DNA of 64,000 nucleotides, taken from the NCBI GenBank assembly GCA_030704615.1, contig CM060734.1:47198042-47262041 (forward strand), written 5' to 3'. Below, in pieces: positions 41,484 through 55,100 of this stretch (position 1 is the stretch's first letter; the number at the start of each line of letters is the position of its first letter). A model generated the notes under the pieces. The model did no database searches. It was given only the letters and a program-made list of their open reading frames with translations, and had not been told where the DNA came from. The position numbers were made by a program, and so were the translations under genes. The DNA comes from Takakia lepidozioides (lineage: Eukaryota; Streptophyta; Takakiopsida; Takakiales; Takakiaceae).

Positions 41484-44400
41484 ATGGCTGCAGATCTTCC
41501 GCCACAGCTGGCCACCGTTGAAAGTCAAGTCCAGGATCTCTTCAAAGCCCTCTCGTATGTTCTTTCCTCTGTTTGACTCTGCTACATTGTCGTTTTCCCT
41601 GCTCTTTGTTTGTGGCGGACCTGGCTGCGTGTTGATAGTGGATTAAGGCCTTCACCATTCAGCCCGTTCTCTAAGCTAGCAGCGGAAAGCTCTCTATTAG
41701 TTTCCAAGCCTTTCTTTTTCCCTTGCTTTGGATGTGTTCCTTCTTTTTGTTACGTTGCAGACGTTTTGTTGACCTGCATTTGTTGAATGACTGTTTTGCA
41801 CTGTTCGCAACCAGAGGCTAAAGGCAGGACTGAATGCCAGAAACAAAGCTGGAATTCAGAATAGGAAGTCGGAGAAAGCAGAACTACAAAAAGTTGTCCC
41901 ATAGTGCATCCCTCCAGGTTGATGCAAGTTAAATCAATCACCAGCTCAGAATGAACGAGATCAGTGAGATGTGTCATATTGCTTATAGTTACAAGTACTT
42001 CTTGTTTCCTTTGATGTACCGGTATGCGTGCATTGTAAGGATTTTGCGAAAGATTTTGGCGGAGCGCATTCGGAAGTCTTTGAACATGCAGAGACGGACA
42101 AAGGGGCACTTACTCCTAGTGTGTGCTCCAGATGGTCCTTACCGGGGCATAGGCATTCTAGAATTCACCCTCAAGGAGAGCCACCGCATTAGGCATTGTC
42201 TAGGGACTTATGCATTGGTCTAGGCACTCTCTCAGACTGATCATAAAGAGATGCCAAGAAGAGTTTTTGTACTTCACCTTCAAAGAGAAAGTGGACCGCA
42301 TCCCTCCAGAAACATTGACCAGAGTTGGTCAAATGCCGGCTATGATGTATCCCATCCGGAGAAGAAAAACTGCCTGTAAATTCTCATGTGTTTGAAGGCT
42401 GAAATTGCTGCACTCTCACCTCCTACCGTCTAGTAATGTTACTCACATGGCTTATGATTGTACCACCAGTTGCTGAACTTAAGAGAGAATCTTATAATGT
42501 GCATGGCAAGCTCAAAGAGGGAGAGACAGAGAGAGATGACCTGAAGTTTGCCTTGTGCCACAGGAAAAAATAGCAAGATGCAATAGCAATAGCAAGATGT
42601 GTTTGTAAGAGCTCTAGGAGGAGAGCATGAGCTGCCATATAGACTTTATACTCTTCATACTCTTTATACTGATTCGCTAAGAACCAAACAGACTTGGGAT
42701 GTCAAACTCAGAAGCATGTAGTTAAACTGGTGGTTGCAAATGTCAGCCCTTGGGTGGGAATTTTGGACTGTGCAGGACTGGGTTTCAAAAATTGGATAAA
42801 ATCAAGGATGTCAATAAACAGAGCAAGCAGTTGGAGGAGCTCACAGCTAAGATGCGTGAGGCCAAGCGGTGCGTACTTTATTAATGTGCAGTACTTTTGT
42901 AAAGTTGTCAGTTCCAGTCATATGGAGCATGTGTAGTGAGAGGTAGGGGTGTGGCTGAGGGCATTTGATACCATGCTGCCTTTCCCTCCTGCGATCTTTT
43001 TACTGAAACTTTAAAGACTATATATTCTCTTTCATGTGGAAGGAGGACCAGCAGTATGCCAACCCATGATCCTTAAAGAGTTTCATCATCTTCTGTTTCA
43101 CTGATGTGGATATTTGATATCTTGTTACTTAATATCTGATTTTCTGTTTGGACTAAGGTCTCTAACTGCTGCTCCTAGCCTTTGTTGCAAATGAGGCTTC
43201 TAATTGGTTTCATATCTGATTCGAATGCATAATTCAGAGAGTTTGACCCCCTCCAGCTTTTTCCTTCTCCTTTTGAAAGGCATTTATGTTTTTTACTGGA
43301 AAGCAATGCCCCAAGATTACCCATCTGTATCTGAGCAATATGGTAAGCAAGAACTATACATGCACACGCACTCTTATCATAGGTTATGCTATTTATGTTG
43401 TAGTATCTAGGGCATAAGTTCGCGATGGAGACATCATTGATTTCCCAAACGTTCTTGCCTGTTAGGTTGGCATGTATATCTACAGTGGATTGTGTTTCAG
43501 ATGGTCTTTGCTCTAACTGGCAGGGTTTATACTTGTGCAGGCTTATCAAGGACTTCGACAGGGAGATTAAGGATGAAGAACCAAAGAACACTGCGGATAC
43601 CAACAAACTGCTCAATGAGAAGAAACAATCACTTGTAATTGGCTCTTTCAGTGCCTTGTTACTTCATTTTTGTGTGATGTTAGTGGTAGAAGGTGGCATA
43701 GAGTAGGTGTCTTCATCAACAGGGACATAAAAAAGCCAACATGCGAGTTGTTTGGTTGCACTTGTTTTACTGCTGCACGATACTCACATTAATTTGGTTC
43801 ACCAGATTAAGGAGCTCAATTCATACGTTGCTTTGAGAAAAACGTATACCAGTTCATTTGGAGCCAAACAGGAGCTCTTTGACGGTGGCTCAAAAGGAGG
43901 GAGTTTGCTTGACAATGGAGTACGCATGGCATCAAGTGAGGTCCCTTTCCCACTGCTTTTGATTGATCCTGGTCTTGTTTGCTGCAGCCTCACAAATGGC
44001 AAGGGTGTGTCTACTTTGGATTGACATTCAAGGACCACCACTCTTCAAGCAAATCCCCTGCAACCCTTCTGTAGTGGCCAGTGCTAGGATGTGGTGATAA
44101 CGTCTTTTGAAGTGTTAGATTGAAGGCCTTTTCCCCTTAGGTGCTATGTATGATAGAAAGAATGTCTACATACAAAAGCCTAAAGAGTCTCCATGCCTGT
44201 GATGAGGGTGTATCACCAAAGCTGTAGCCATATCCTCTTTGTGTCCCTGTGCAGTAAGAGGATTTGATCTGCCCACTGGTTGCTCATTTGTATAATACCT
44301 GCTGGAGAAACCAGCTTTCATCAAGCTTGAAGATTGTAGTCAGTTTAGGGTATGAATATCAGTGGGGAATGAAGTGCACAGTTGGCTGTGTTTGAGAAAT

Positions 44401-46470
44401 GCAATTACTCAAATAACAGCCTTCTTTTTGGTTATGTGCCTTTTACAATCAGTGAGGAAAAAAAGAAAGGAGGAAACATGATAGCACCAATTTGCGACCT
44501 ACAGTGGTGGAAGCTTGCCAACTATGTCAAGAATACCATGGGGCCTTTAAAAACAAGTCATGATATATGAAGTAATAAGAAGGCTGATTTTCCAGTACTT
44601 GCATTCCTACAACACAGCTAACCATGTCTGGGAGTAGCGGCATTTAGTCGTTCATATATCTGAACTAACTTTGTTCGCTGGGAGATCCTCCTACCCTCTC
44701 ACTTTGTGTTTTCTTGGCTTCTGGCAGCAATGTCAAATCAAGAGCTTGTACAAGCTGGGAGAAAGCAGATTGATGAAACTGATCAGACGATTGAGCGGTC
44801 TAAAAAGGTTTGTGCACCTGTCAACATCTGCAGACTAAGTTGTTTGAAGAAGCTGCTTGTTTTGACTGCCGGGCCAAGTGGACTGATTCTAATCTTTGCT
44901 ACAACTTCATAGCCTGTTATGGGGGTCTTCTTAGCTCTGATGGGGCAAGTTCAAATGGTGAGGTCCCACTTCAGGTGTTACACTCTACAATGTTTGGAGA
45001 AAGGTGGGTGTAGAGGGAGAGGCAAATATGTGTGGAGCTCCCTGTGAGCATGAGTTGAAGCCATGCTAGAATAGAACATCTTGGGTTGTGAAAACAGTAT
45101 ACTGGTAATTTTCTCCTCTTTCTTTTTGTCATGTTCTATTTTGTAGTGTATCCCTCAAATGTGTGTCTGGGATTCATTGGAATGCGCGTACTCATAAGGC
45201 ATTCCTATATTGCTGTCCCAATGTCCAGGTATTCATTGCAGTCACACTGATTATGCCAGCAGATTCCAAGTGTGTCTCTGGCTCTTGAGGGTCTGTTCAT
45301 ATGGAGTTTGTTTCTTCTACATGTCAGTAAATGCATTTTTGTAAGTATGACATTCATGTTGATCGCATTTGGTTCATGTTTGTGTGTGTGCATGCAGGTT
45401 GTTGAAGACACTATCAACATAGGTGCAGAGACAGCCTCGACCCTAAAATCACAGGTTAATGGATGCTATGCCACAAAAGCTAAAACTATAATCTTGGAGC
45501 ATCAAGAGCATGGTGTGCACTGGACACCAGCTAGTCCATCTGGACAGCATTCTAGAGTAGTCAAATCACTTGAGAGGGTTGTCAGCCCCTTCTTGGAGGA
45601 TCTTTACAGGAGTTCTTCTGTTCTGAGCCCAGGTTGTTGTGGGTATGCATTGCAGACAGAGCAACTGGGCCGGATTGGGAATGAGTTGGATACTATTCAA
45701 TTTTCCATTAAAAAAGCTTCACAGCTCGTGAAAGAGATTGGTAGGCAGGTATGTCTGCTCACGAACATGCTTCCCTTGGTAATTGGGTCTCGACTGTTTA
45801 AGCTGCAAAGATTTGTTGTTCAATGGTATCTTACGTGTTGTGTTTTTGTTTCGCAAGATGTTTATACTAGATCCTGCATCCCCTTTGCAAGCCTGGGTTC
45901 CAAGTATGGTCTGGTGGCTTCGTGACACCTATGATTTGGAGCCTAGAGCCCTGTGCTGCCTTACTTGTTCATTGACAAAATCTAAATTAGCAAGTCATAC
46001 TTTTAGGTTGTTTTCAAGATACAGCAGTAATGCATGCTCATCATTACTAGAAGGATGAGAGCACCAGAGAACTCCTCTGAGATGGTTGTCTGGAAGACAC
46101 CACAGGAAGGTCAAACACATTGCACTTCAGCAGTGAAAGGAAACCTATTATAAAATTGTTTGGCTGCACCATTCTTCTTTTGAAGTGTAGTGCTGTTAGG
46201 TTTAGTGAATATCTCCCAGTGGTTTGAGACATTCACAAAACAGACGATTCAGCCTAAGCATTTCAAAGTTTTTTTGAAGAAGAGTTAGCAATTCTGCATG
46301 CTAGAGTGTCTAACATAAAAATTGTGGGCCTCATGCAGTTGGCCACGGACCGATGTATAATGTGCTTTCTGTTTCTTATTGTTGGTGGTGTAATTGCGAT
46401 TATTGTTGTCAAGGTTAAGCATCCTACAGTTCCTGTTCATGCATTTCTGGATATATGTGTTCGAACCTGA
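41484..46470 (+). CDS. NPSN11: NPSN11-like plant Qb-SNARE
   Basis: Eight exons join in phase to 249 codons: 41484-41554, 42776-42868, 43541-43634, 43806-43935, 44728-44807, 45398-45454, 45656-45748, 46339-46470, all with GT-AG junctions. The protein starts MAADLPPQLATVESQ. Family hallmarks are GFQKLDKIKDVNKQSKQLEE, RLIKDFDREIKDEEPKN, KELNSYVALRKTY and MSNQELVQAGRKQIDETDQ. The SNARE motif runs from ERSKKVVEDTIN to LVKEIGRQ with Gln at its centre. A tail anchor of about 20 hydrophobic residues begins CIMCFLFLIVGGVIA. Arabidopsis NPSN11 works with KNOLLE in cell-plate fusion and in trafficking. Length is close to the usual about 265. It is head-to-head with the LTO1-like gene, 570 bp apart. Confidence 0.95.
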
Positions 46471-48035
46471 CTGGTAATAATAGTGATAAGCTACTGATAG
46501 GGCACCACCATACTATGTTGGGTTTTATGTGTACTTCTGCAACTACTTGGTGAGGTTTAATTTGCCTGCTAACATGCTCAAGGTCATTTGACATCAGTAT
46601 ATTTTGCACTGGTCATAACCCCCCAACTCATCTACATATTCATTTGAGTTTGCCCCATTGTAAATATGAGGAGGTTGTGGGTGCAGATTGTTCATCCAAA
46701 GAACAAGAGCATCCAGCTTCCCGGTCTGACACCGCCTGCCAGCAACCGCAGGCTGTTGTTGTCATTGTTGGACTTGGAGCAAGCACTGTGAGCCACAAGC
46801 TCAATGTGTGCCAACCTTATAGGCTACCTTGATCTTATGTTTCTTGTTTTCAGTTTGTTTGGTTTCTTACCTGTAAAGGACATCACAGTTGATTTCCCTT
46901 TGGGTGTACTTCACTTCAAGAGCGGAGAAAAGTAAGGGGTAGGCAGTTTGTGGCTGACTGTTTGTGGTCCGAGCTGGTTTGATCTGTAATCTTTGTTGAC
47001 TTCCATATACTGAGACGTTGTAACTTCAGAGTTGGAAGTGGGTGCCCTTGTCAGCATGTATTTGCAAGTGGTGACCCATACTCCAGTAAGTTTTCTTGCC
47101 AGAAGTTTTAGTTGGGAGACCTCTAGTGATTGTCTATTGAGCTCTATGTGGGGCATGGCATTCAGGTATGTCTCTAGAAAGTCTTGACGGCACCTTATTT
47201 TGGTGCATCAAAAGTGTGTTCTCTTTCACTTTTCGTGAATGTTTCTGGAAAGTATTTCCACCAATCCATTCCTGTTCTTATGGTGATTGGATTGGATTCT
47301 TATGGCTTTCTTGCTTCTTGTCATCAAGGTGGTTTCCAATATTACTGAGCCCACAGGAAGGGAAATGTAGAGGTTTTATCAGGTGTTTTAAGGCTTACTG
47401 TTTGTCTAGCACACTGCAACCTTGAGCTGGTAATTTGATTATTTTCTGTTGTGCAGTGGTTTGAAATGCAGTGATGCTTACTCTGAGCACATGCACTGGA
47501 AATCCCATCATGGAAATGTGTTCCAGTAAAAGGCCACACACAGGCCTCATAGTGGTCCCAGATCTGAGCCATGGCAGGAAATTTTATCGCATTGGACCAG
47601 ATATCAAATTTCTCAGCAACAATAGAATAATCCTGGGATGGCTAAGAACATTCTGTGGCACATCCCTTGAGTAAGTTCTGGTCAAATCTAAACTCAGTGG
47701 TACTAATGGGTGGTGGAAACATTTTTCATCGGAGGTGCAGGATGCCTTCTGGATGCAGTTGCTTCCAACTCGTTTGCTTAAATCTCAATAGGAGTGAAAC
47801 TTGATTCCCTAATTTGTTTACTATGGATGGGAACTATCCTAATGACAAGGAAAGATTTAGTTTGGCGCGGCCGACCATTGGGACAATGCCTGGGCTAGTG
47901 CCCAGATGTTGTAGAAACCGGGACCCTCTTCTTTGAACTGCACCATCTTCATTACTTACATCATTCTTTCAACAGCTGCAGTGGAGTAGAGAAGCTTATA
48001 TACATGGTTGATTTCGTGCATTCAGGATACGTGCA
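46471..48035. other. 3' flank of SNARE gene and intergenic DNA
   Basis: No further exon or gene is recognised. Short ORFs here have no domain signal. Confidence 0.4.
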
Positions 48036-48330
48036 CTATGGATTGAAAATAATACAGTTAATCACCATTAATTTTCTTTTTGGGGGGCAAGGTGGCAACC
48101 ACAATGCCCTAGTCCTCGCCTTGTCCTCATTCCAAATGGTAGCTCCTACAGGTGAAGTTTGTTTGTTGAACGTCCAGCAATTACTGCTCAACACAAAGCC
48201 CATTGAGGGGACAATAGGGGGTTGAAGGCATACATTGAACCCCTCATCATTCACCTGCTCAAGTGCAATGTTATCTACCAAGACTTCAAAAAAGATCCCA
48301 AGTGGCACGTTGCAAATAAACCGAACAGAG
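48036..48330 (-). CDS. Hypothetical ORF fragment
   Basis: An open minus-strand frame of about 95 codons reads VPLGIFFEVLVDNIALEQV, FNVCLQPPIVPSMGFVLS, SNCWTFNKQTSPVGATIW, ending in a proline-rich KRKL stretch. Composition looks protein-like. I do not recognise the family. It could be an exon or a captured gene fragment, because it begins without an ATG in good context and is followed by no related exon. Confidence 0.3.
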
Positions 48331-48519
48331 CTGAGTGAATAACTGTTAATGGCAATACATAACAGATCATAAGCTAGCCAGCCAAGTTCCTCATGGGGAC
48401 ACTTTTACGCCTTTGTACGGTCACCTTGGGTCTTTTTATAAAACTATGTGGATATTAAAGTTATCCGTTAAGTCCCCTCTTTGACCCTCTGATCGATCCC
48501 CACATGCGGCTTTGGTGGG

Positions 48520-49150
48520 TAGTTTGAGCCTATCCGTCAAGTCGAATAAATTGGGCAGGACTCAAGTAATCTGGGCACGAGAGAGGAACAAAGTGGCCTT
48601 GCTTTGTGCCCCTTGGAAGGTCAACATGATGGGAGCATGGGCCAGCGTCAGGCTCATCCATGTGTCTCAGCGCGGGGCGTCGCGGAGGAAGATGGGATCA
48701 AACCAATGTTGTGCAGGTACCCGCTTAGGCGGGTTGGAACCGGCGGCCCAGGCACCAGAACCGGAACTGGGGAAGCAGGGACGAGCCGGTTCCAGAACCG
48801 GAACCGACGGGTGCGGGTTTTTCCAGGAACTGGGGGGCTAGTGGCAGTTCCAGATCCGGTTCCCACACTAGGGTTTTTTTTTTTTTTTTTTTCGAGATCT
48901 GTCGTCTCTCACGCGCGATCTGCTGCAGTAGCGCGATTTTAGCCCGGGTGAGGGAGCAACGCGGGAGAAAGGATCAGATCAGCGCACAAGCGCGTGGGGG
49001 AGGGAGCAGCACATAGCAGCGCGAGAGGAGGGATTAGATCAGCGCACCAGCGCGTGGGGGAGGGAGCAGCGCCTCAGCGCGTGAGGGAGGGAGCAGCGTA
49101 GCAGCGCGGGGGCGATGTAGCAGCATTTTATTTATTTATTTATTTATTTT
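48520..49150. repeat. GC-rich repeat block with GCGCGTGGGGGAGGGAGCAGC units
   Basis: GAACCGG/CCGGTTCC motifs cluster at 48735-48860, then a poly-T run (48875-48893). After it come about four imperfect units of roughly 40-60 bp containing GCGCGTGGGGGAGGGAGCAGC (48955-49105), then a TTTA microsatellite. This layout resembles a transposon end or a 5' leader of a mobile element. Confidence 0.55.
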
Positions 49151-49369
49151 GTTTGGTTTTCCTGCTTCTGTGGTCTCACACCTCCACCTGCGGGATGTGC
49201 TGGAAGCTTGCCCTACGTTTGGAGGAGCTAGTTCTTGGTGCCTAGTTCTTGGTTTTGCTCCGACATTCTATGAGAAAGAGAGAGAGAGAGCGGGTGGTGA
49301 GGGGGCGGGGTGTAAAGGAGATTCTTCCTTGTCCAGAGACCTGAACTATTTATATCTTGGTATTATCTA

Positions 49370-49653
49370 GAGCAATTTGCAAAGATTTGATGGAGGAACA
49401 GAAGAACATAAGTGTGAATGAAAGGAATGAGCGTTGTGACATGAGTGTGCCATGTGGAGCTGAATGTGGATGCACAAGTTTTGCAACAGAAGGGAGTAGG
49501 TTCTCTAGGTTAATTGCCTTTGGCCAACTTAAGAAAGCAAATTTGGATGATTTCTGCGTAGGAAGGGCTATTGTGGCGCAAGGTCACACCACGTACAGGT
49601 CAATACCTCTGTATATCCTGATGTCTCTTGTAAGGTGCTTTGTTTTTCAGTAA
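49370..49653 (+). CDS. Hypothetical ORF, Cys-rich start
   Basis: A 90-codon frame (ICKDLMEEQKNISVNERNER, CDMSVPCGAECGCTSF, SRLIAFGQLKKANLDDFCVG) with no recognised domain. A possible donor follows GTACAG near 49600. It may be an exon of an element-encoded gene next to the GC-rich block. Confidence 0.25.
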
Positions 49654-50139
49654 TGTATTTGAAGGGTTGAGCTAATGTCAAGTACTTGATAACATGATGT
49701 TGTGTTGTAGTATTGATGAGGATCTGATGAGGGCAGTAACACCTGTAGCTCCTTCAAGATCAGGGAGGGCAGCTGGAGTGTTGATCTGATAAGGCTCAGT
49801 GTGCAACGGCGCCCTTAATGATGAATCAATAAGATCTACAGTAGAGAGGTTTTACACTACGTTGTTTGTCAACTATGTTTGTCTTATGAATTTGGTCTCC
49901 ATCTTCTCTCTAGTATGTCTCCTGACTTTGAGACTATTCTAGGAGATTCTTTGGAATATCTAAGATTGGTGACTGATGAATATCAGCATACCAGCTCTAT
50001 TAAAGAATGTAGCTAGCATGTTTGTTAGTATGTGCTAGAGCCAAATTCCATATTTGGCATATTCTCTCGGGGATGTTCTAGAACTATGGGGTATGGACAG
50101 ATCAAATAACAATTTAGGTAGTGGTTACCTATGTGAAAA

Positions 50140-50880
50140 TTTGTGACTGCTGCAGGAAGATTTGTGACTACTGCATTTCTACGAACGCTTGACAAGGGGA
50201 GAGTAGAAGGACAGAGACATTGAAGAAATTGCATGTAGAATTTGCAGTGTGACCAATGAGTTGCAAGTCACTACGTTGAATAACGAAGTCACCAAGAGCT
50301 ACGAAGATTTGTGACTACTGCATTTCTACGATATCTCTGTCCTTCCGCTTTCCCCTTGCAAGCGTTCCTGATGCTGCAAGGGGAGAGCAGAAGGACAGAG
50401 ACATTGACGAAATTGCATGTAGAAATTGCAGTGTGACCAGTGAGTTAAACGTTACTGCAAGTCACTACGTTGAACCACGAAGTCACCAAGAGCTACGAAG
50501 ATTTGTGACTACTGCATTTCTATGATGTCTCTGTCCTTCCACTTTCCCCTTGTCAAGCGTTCCTGATGCTGCAAGGGGAGAGCGGAAGCACAGAGACATT
50601 GAAGAAATTGCATGTAGAATTTGCAGTGTGACCAGTGAGTTACTGCAAGTCACTACGTTGAACCACGAAGTCACCAAGAGCTACCAACGTATCTTGATTT
50701 ACAAAGTCACCAAGAGCTACGAAGGTATCTTGATCTACGAAGTCACCAAGAGCTACGAAAGGATCTTGATCTACAAAGTCACCAAGACCAACGAAGTACG
50801 AGCTACTAAAGGATCTTGATCTAGTACGAGCTACGAAGAGATCTTGATCTACGAAGCAACCAAGAGCGATGAGCTACGAG
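50140..50880 (+). repeat. Two-tier tandem repeat array
   Basis: Three units of about 190-200 bp (starting near 50140, 50305 and 50500) share GATTTGTGACTACTGCATTTCTA, GACAGAGACATTGA-GAAATTGCATGTAGAA, and ACGTTGAACCACGAAGTCACCAAGAGCTACGAAG. The last unit grades into at least four 33-39-bp units of the form GAAGTCACCAAGAGCTACGAAGGTATCTTGATCTAC (50690-50870). Units 2 and 3 contain an inverted repeat, TCTCTGTCCTTCC...CTTTCCCC against GGGGAGAG-GGAAG-ACAGAGA, able to form a hairpin. Confidence 0.88.
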
Positions 50881-50889
50881 TCACTACGT

Positions 50890-53800
50890 TGAATTGTAGC
50901 ACTCCTCATACTAGTGTCACGTCACCATTGTCTTCCGGCTTCTAATAGGTGTTTGCAACTGTGAAGTCACTTTCAGGAGATTGACGTGGCACTTCTCATA
51001 TGACTGTCATGCTCCTATTGCTTCCCTGCTTCGAATAGGTGTTATATACATGTAGCATTGATCTCTACGCTATTCACAAGGGCCTGTAAATGTTCCCTCA
51101 TTATAGTATGAGTGGGGTTGGCTGGGGGGGGGGGGTGCTAAGGTCCTTGCTTTTAGCTTAGTTAGTTGGAGACATGCTAGTCATAAGAAAAGTAAAGGTA
51201 CTTATTGAGACTTTAGTCAGGTTGCTTAAGACGTATCATTATATAAGTACTCATAGGAGAGCCCATATGCGTAATCAGCTCTATCAATTGGTCTAAGGCA
51301 ATTTTGCCAGGTATAATTTTCGAGTACAAGTAAAGGCAGCTACTTCCTCTGCTTCTGATGATTCAATTTACAGGTGAACCTAAGTGGGATTGAGATGATT
51401 TTTGTGCCAGCAATATAAGGCTCATCACATTGCAAAATAGTTTAGGAGGGAAGGAGGGGCAGCTGTATAATGGAAAATTCCCGAGAAGTTGTTCTCCACT
51501 ATTTCAAGGAATCCTCCTTCAGCAAAACTGTCCTAATCCTCTGACAGATAAGCAAGATCTTCCCAATTTAATATCCACTGACAACCAAACCATCACCATG
51601 TTAAGCTTGAACATGAATTCAAGGTCGCAAATTTTAACTACAATTGTCAGCTGCTACTCAGGCCAATGTCCTCAGGTTGAGAGGTCCATGCAAAACCCCA
51701 TGTTATCTCCTGACCTTCTTTTCTACCACCTGCATCCAGCAATCGGTGGTTGGCCATCTCTTTTTCTGCAGCGCTGTCAAAGTCCCTCCACATTGCCACA
51801 TTCAAAATGATTAAAAAGGGACAGAGATAACATTCCACTGAAATTCAGACTGACTGACTCCAAATTATCTTATGCTGCTGAAGAGTGGAAGCACCAAAAC
51901 ACTCAGCACCAGTCGCGGTCCACAGGAAACCCACTGTGTAAGGAACCTTTATAACCTGCCCACACATGCCTTAAAAGTAACACATGAGACTTTGCATGAG
52001 GGCAGCTCACCCAAGGAGGGTAATTAGATCAATTCTCAATCCAAAGGGCCTCCTTCAACTGCTTAAGTCTGCAGTCTGGTGATCTTGGACTTTTCTGTTA
52101 GAGCCTCCCGTGGGCAGCTAAGCAGCCATTGAAGGGAATGGCCTCAATGGCTGCTCACAACCTCGCACAACCACCAATGCTCAAAGTCTCTTGCAGCTAC
52201 CAGGGCAGAACCTTAAGCAATCTACCTGCATGCCCTGCTAATATAGAAGGAAGAAAAACCTATTGTTGGTGATAGCACAGTGCGAAAGCCAATTTGCTTG
52301 GATGCAGAGAAAAATCAATCAAGTAAAGCACATAGATACAAGGATACACCCTGTACCCACAGTGCACACCTTCATTTCTTCAATACATAATGAACAAAAA
52401 CAGCTCCTCAACTACATAGGAATGTCCCATCATCCTCTACAAGTGGGGCATCTACCACTCCTCGAGACTATGAAGACAAAGACATTACACAATAAAGACA
52501 AAGAATACCTCACCTTCTGAAGGCGTCTCGGGGCATCAATTCGAGTGGAACACTGAGGGCATGGAAACATGTAGTGTTGTCTCTCAACATCCCAATGTTG
52601 AAGTAGCTCATCGCACCTAGCTGCACAACATTGCTACATCTTGCCATGTGTGCCTCTCCTCCTCTTGCAAGGCTCTTGCCATTGCATCTCTCTCCTCTAG
52701 AGAATCCTCCAGAAAATCCTTCCCTCTATAGCACAGTGAACTCCTTGTCTCGGGCTAGGAGACTGCCCCCCTGTTAATTTGATGCCAGCAATAACAAAAT
52801 TCAGTCTTAAGGCATAGCAAGAGAGGCTAGAGCTTGAAATTGACCTGCTAAACCATTAGGCAAATATCTAACAACTCTTCCATATCCTGCAACACACCAA
52901 ATTTGAAGGGTGGAGATATTACTCACCTTTCATACTTCACAGATCCATTGAGATTCAACAAAGACATTGCCCCAGCAAGGGCCCGGTAATTACATGTCTT
53001 GCCACCCCTGTGGGTCTCACAACAAGGTTGTCTCATACAGCTGGATAATCTGGTCAATAACAATTCCAACCTGCCCATATTTGAGACAGAAAAATGGAAT
53101 ACCAGACTTCATCATTTTAAAACCATCCTCCCTGTCACAAAGTGAACAGCCAGTGCCACAAAGAATAGACAACTAGGGGGCTGGCAGTTCAGCAGTAAAG
53201 AGCCCCACCCATAGGGTCTAGAGCAAGGCATTGACTGAGAACAGATGTTCTTCTGTTTAAAAGAGGCAGCAATGGATTTTGTCACCTTCCAGCCTTCTTT
53301 TATCATTTAATATTGTGGTTACCATGGGCTCCTGATTCCTGAGAAAAGCCAAAGCAACCGAGAAAATCTGGACATAGTTGTCACTCTGAGTTTGAGAATC
53401 CATACTCTTGTGCAAACAACAAGCAGCAAGCAGGGCAGGTCTTGACCTTGGGTTCCAGCCATCCGCTCGTTGTTGGTGTTATGCACACCCCTCTTTACCC
53501 CGATTTTCACGACTTCGCTTTTCTCCCACAACTTCACAACCACAGTAGCCAGCCCATTGAGTCCTCTGTTCCTCCCTGCTTGTCACACCATGCCAATGCT
53601 CAGATATTACCCAGGGCCATCTATGCACAAACCTTGCCCCAACATATCTGGACTCAGAAAATGCCTCGTTTGAATGTGCTTACAAACTGTTGGATGGATG
53701 GTCGAGCTGAGTTAATTAGGCCGTTATGAACCCATCTTCCTGCTCGCCGTTGCTGGCACTTGGCCGGGTGTAGGGTCTGTGCATTTAACTTTGCACTTCC

Positions 53801-55100
53801 TACAGAGGTCCCCGGTTTCTTCATAATGCTTACTTATTATGCCATTGCCATCAGAATCTAGCTCCAATTCCCTCACATTGCGGCTTATAAGTTGGCTTTG
53901 TCATTTTTGGAGCTGTGCTTATCATGAACACTTGGTTCAAGGGTGTCCCCATTCATCTTTGATGAGAACTCCAGTGTGGATCTCAAGTAAGGTTTAGGGT
54001 TCTGAGATTGAAACTACCTATGTGGACAATTCTTGACTGCATCTTCTTCTGGTTTTGGCTGGTTAGGAGTGTATTGTGGAAAGCTTTGTCGCGCAAAATA
54101 GTGGTACTGGTCACTCATCAGTTCGATTCAGGTGAGCATACACACATTTCCTCCAATATTGTCTCTATTTACAAGAAGAGGGAAGAATTTTTACTGGGAA
54201 CCTGCAGATACAGCGGAGAGAAGAATTGAACACTTGGCTGGATTCAGGTTGATTGGACTGAAGATGCAACAAAGCTGACCACATAACTACATGCTCAATC
54301 ACATATGCTGACATACATAGCCAACAGTATGAGTCACCATACATGGTACTATCCTTCACCAGTACCTCATATCGCACCCCCAACAGGAGAATCCCACCGG
54401 ATGGATGGATGGATGGACTTTGGAGAGTCCCACTGGATGCATGTGGAGAATTTACTCCAGATTAGATGGATGGATGAAACATGGACATTTGGTGTGGCGC
54501 GTGCGTCTACGTACGGTTTCTGCTGAAATCCTCTCTTCTACGGTGTGTCTACGGTGCGTCTACGGTGCCTTCTTTTGCGCGTTACCTCCTCATTCACTCT
54601 CCTGCAGCTCGTCGAGAGCGTTGGTGAGCATTATTTCTCCCGGGATGATCTCTGAGATAAGCCTTAGACATATTTCTTAGCTGGATGATTGTAGAGGTGC
54701 ATTTAGCAACAATGTGACGTGTAACCCTATTCTTGCCGAATCAGGGAGCTGTTGATGTGATAATTGTAAGACATGTTGTTTCACATGCAATGCCCCTTGG
54801 ATACCTATTTCGAATTGACCAATCCAAGTCGTGACTGGTGAGCCTATAGATATCTGATTTTCTGTTCACTCACTTGAGCCGAATTAGTACCGCACTATAT
54901 TCCAATTGTAGCTGTGCAGACTTCAAGTTTCAAGTTTCGCTAAAAGGTTGCAATTTATAATGAATTATATTCTTACGCTAGAAGGCAGTAGCCCTTGTGG
55001 TGGAGTGACACCATAAATTACGCTCCCTTGGGGAGGCGTCATTATTATATTCTTATTTAATCTCTATGACTGACGTTGTTGTTATGATCTGTGTCGACAG
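50890..55100. other. Region without a recognised gene, probable upstream introns of the WW gene
   Basis: Only short, unrecognised ORFs are present. Features are a G-run (51124-51136), a GATG microsatellite (54400-54420) and scattered pyrimidine tracts. Upstream exons of the WW-domain gene could be hidden here; I could not place them. Confidence 0.4.

Noticed and set aside
50140-50880. CRISPR-like direct repeats
   Set aside because: Units are contiguous tandem repeats without unique spacers, and the DNA is a plant nuclear genome.
52263-52520. 85-codon plus-strand ORF
   Set aside because: No domain, no splice context and average composition; treated as chance.
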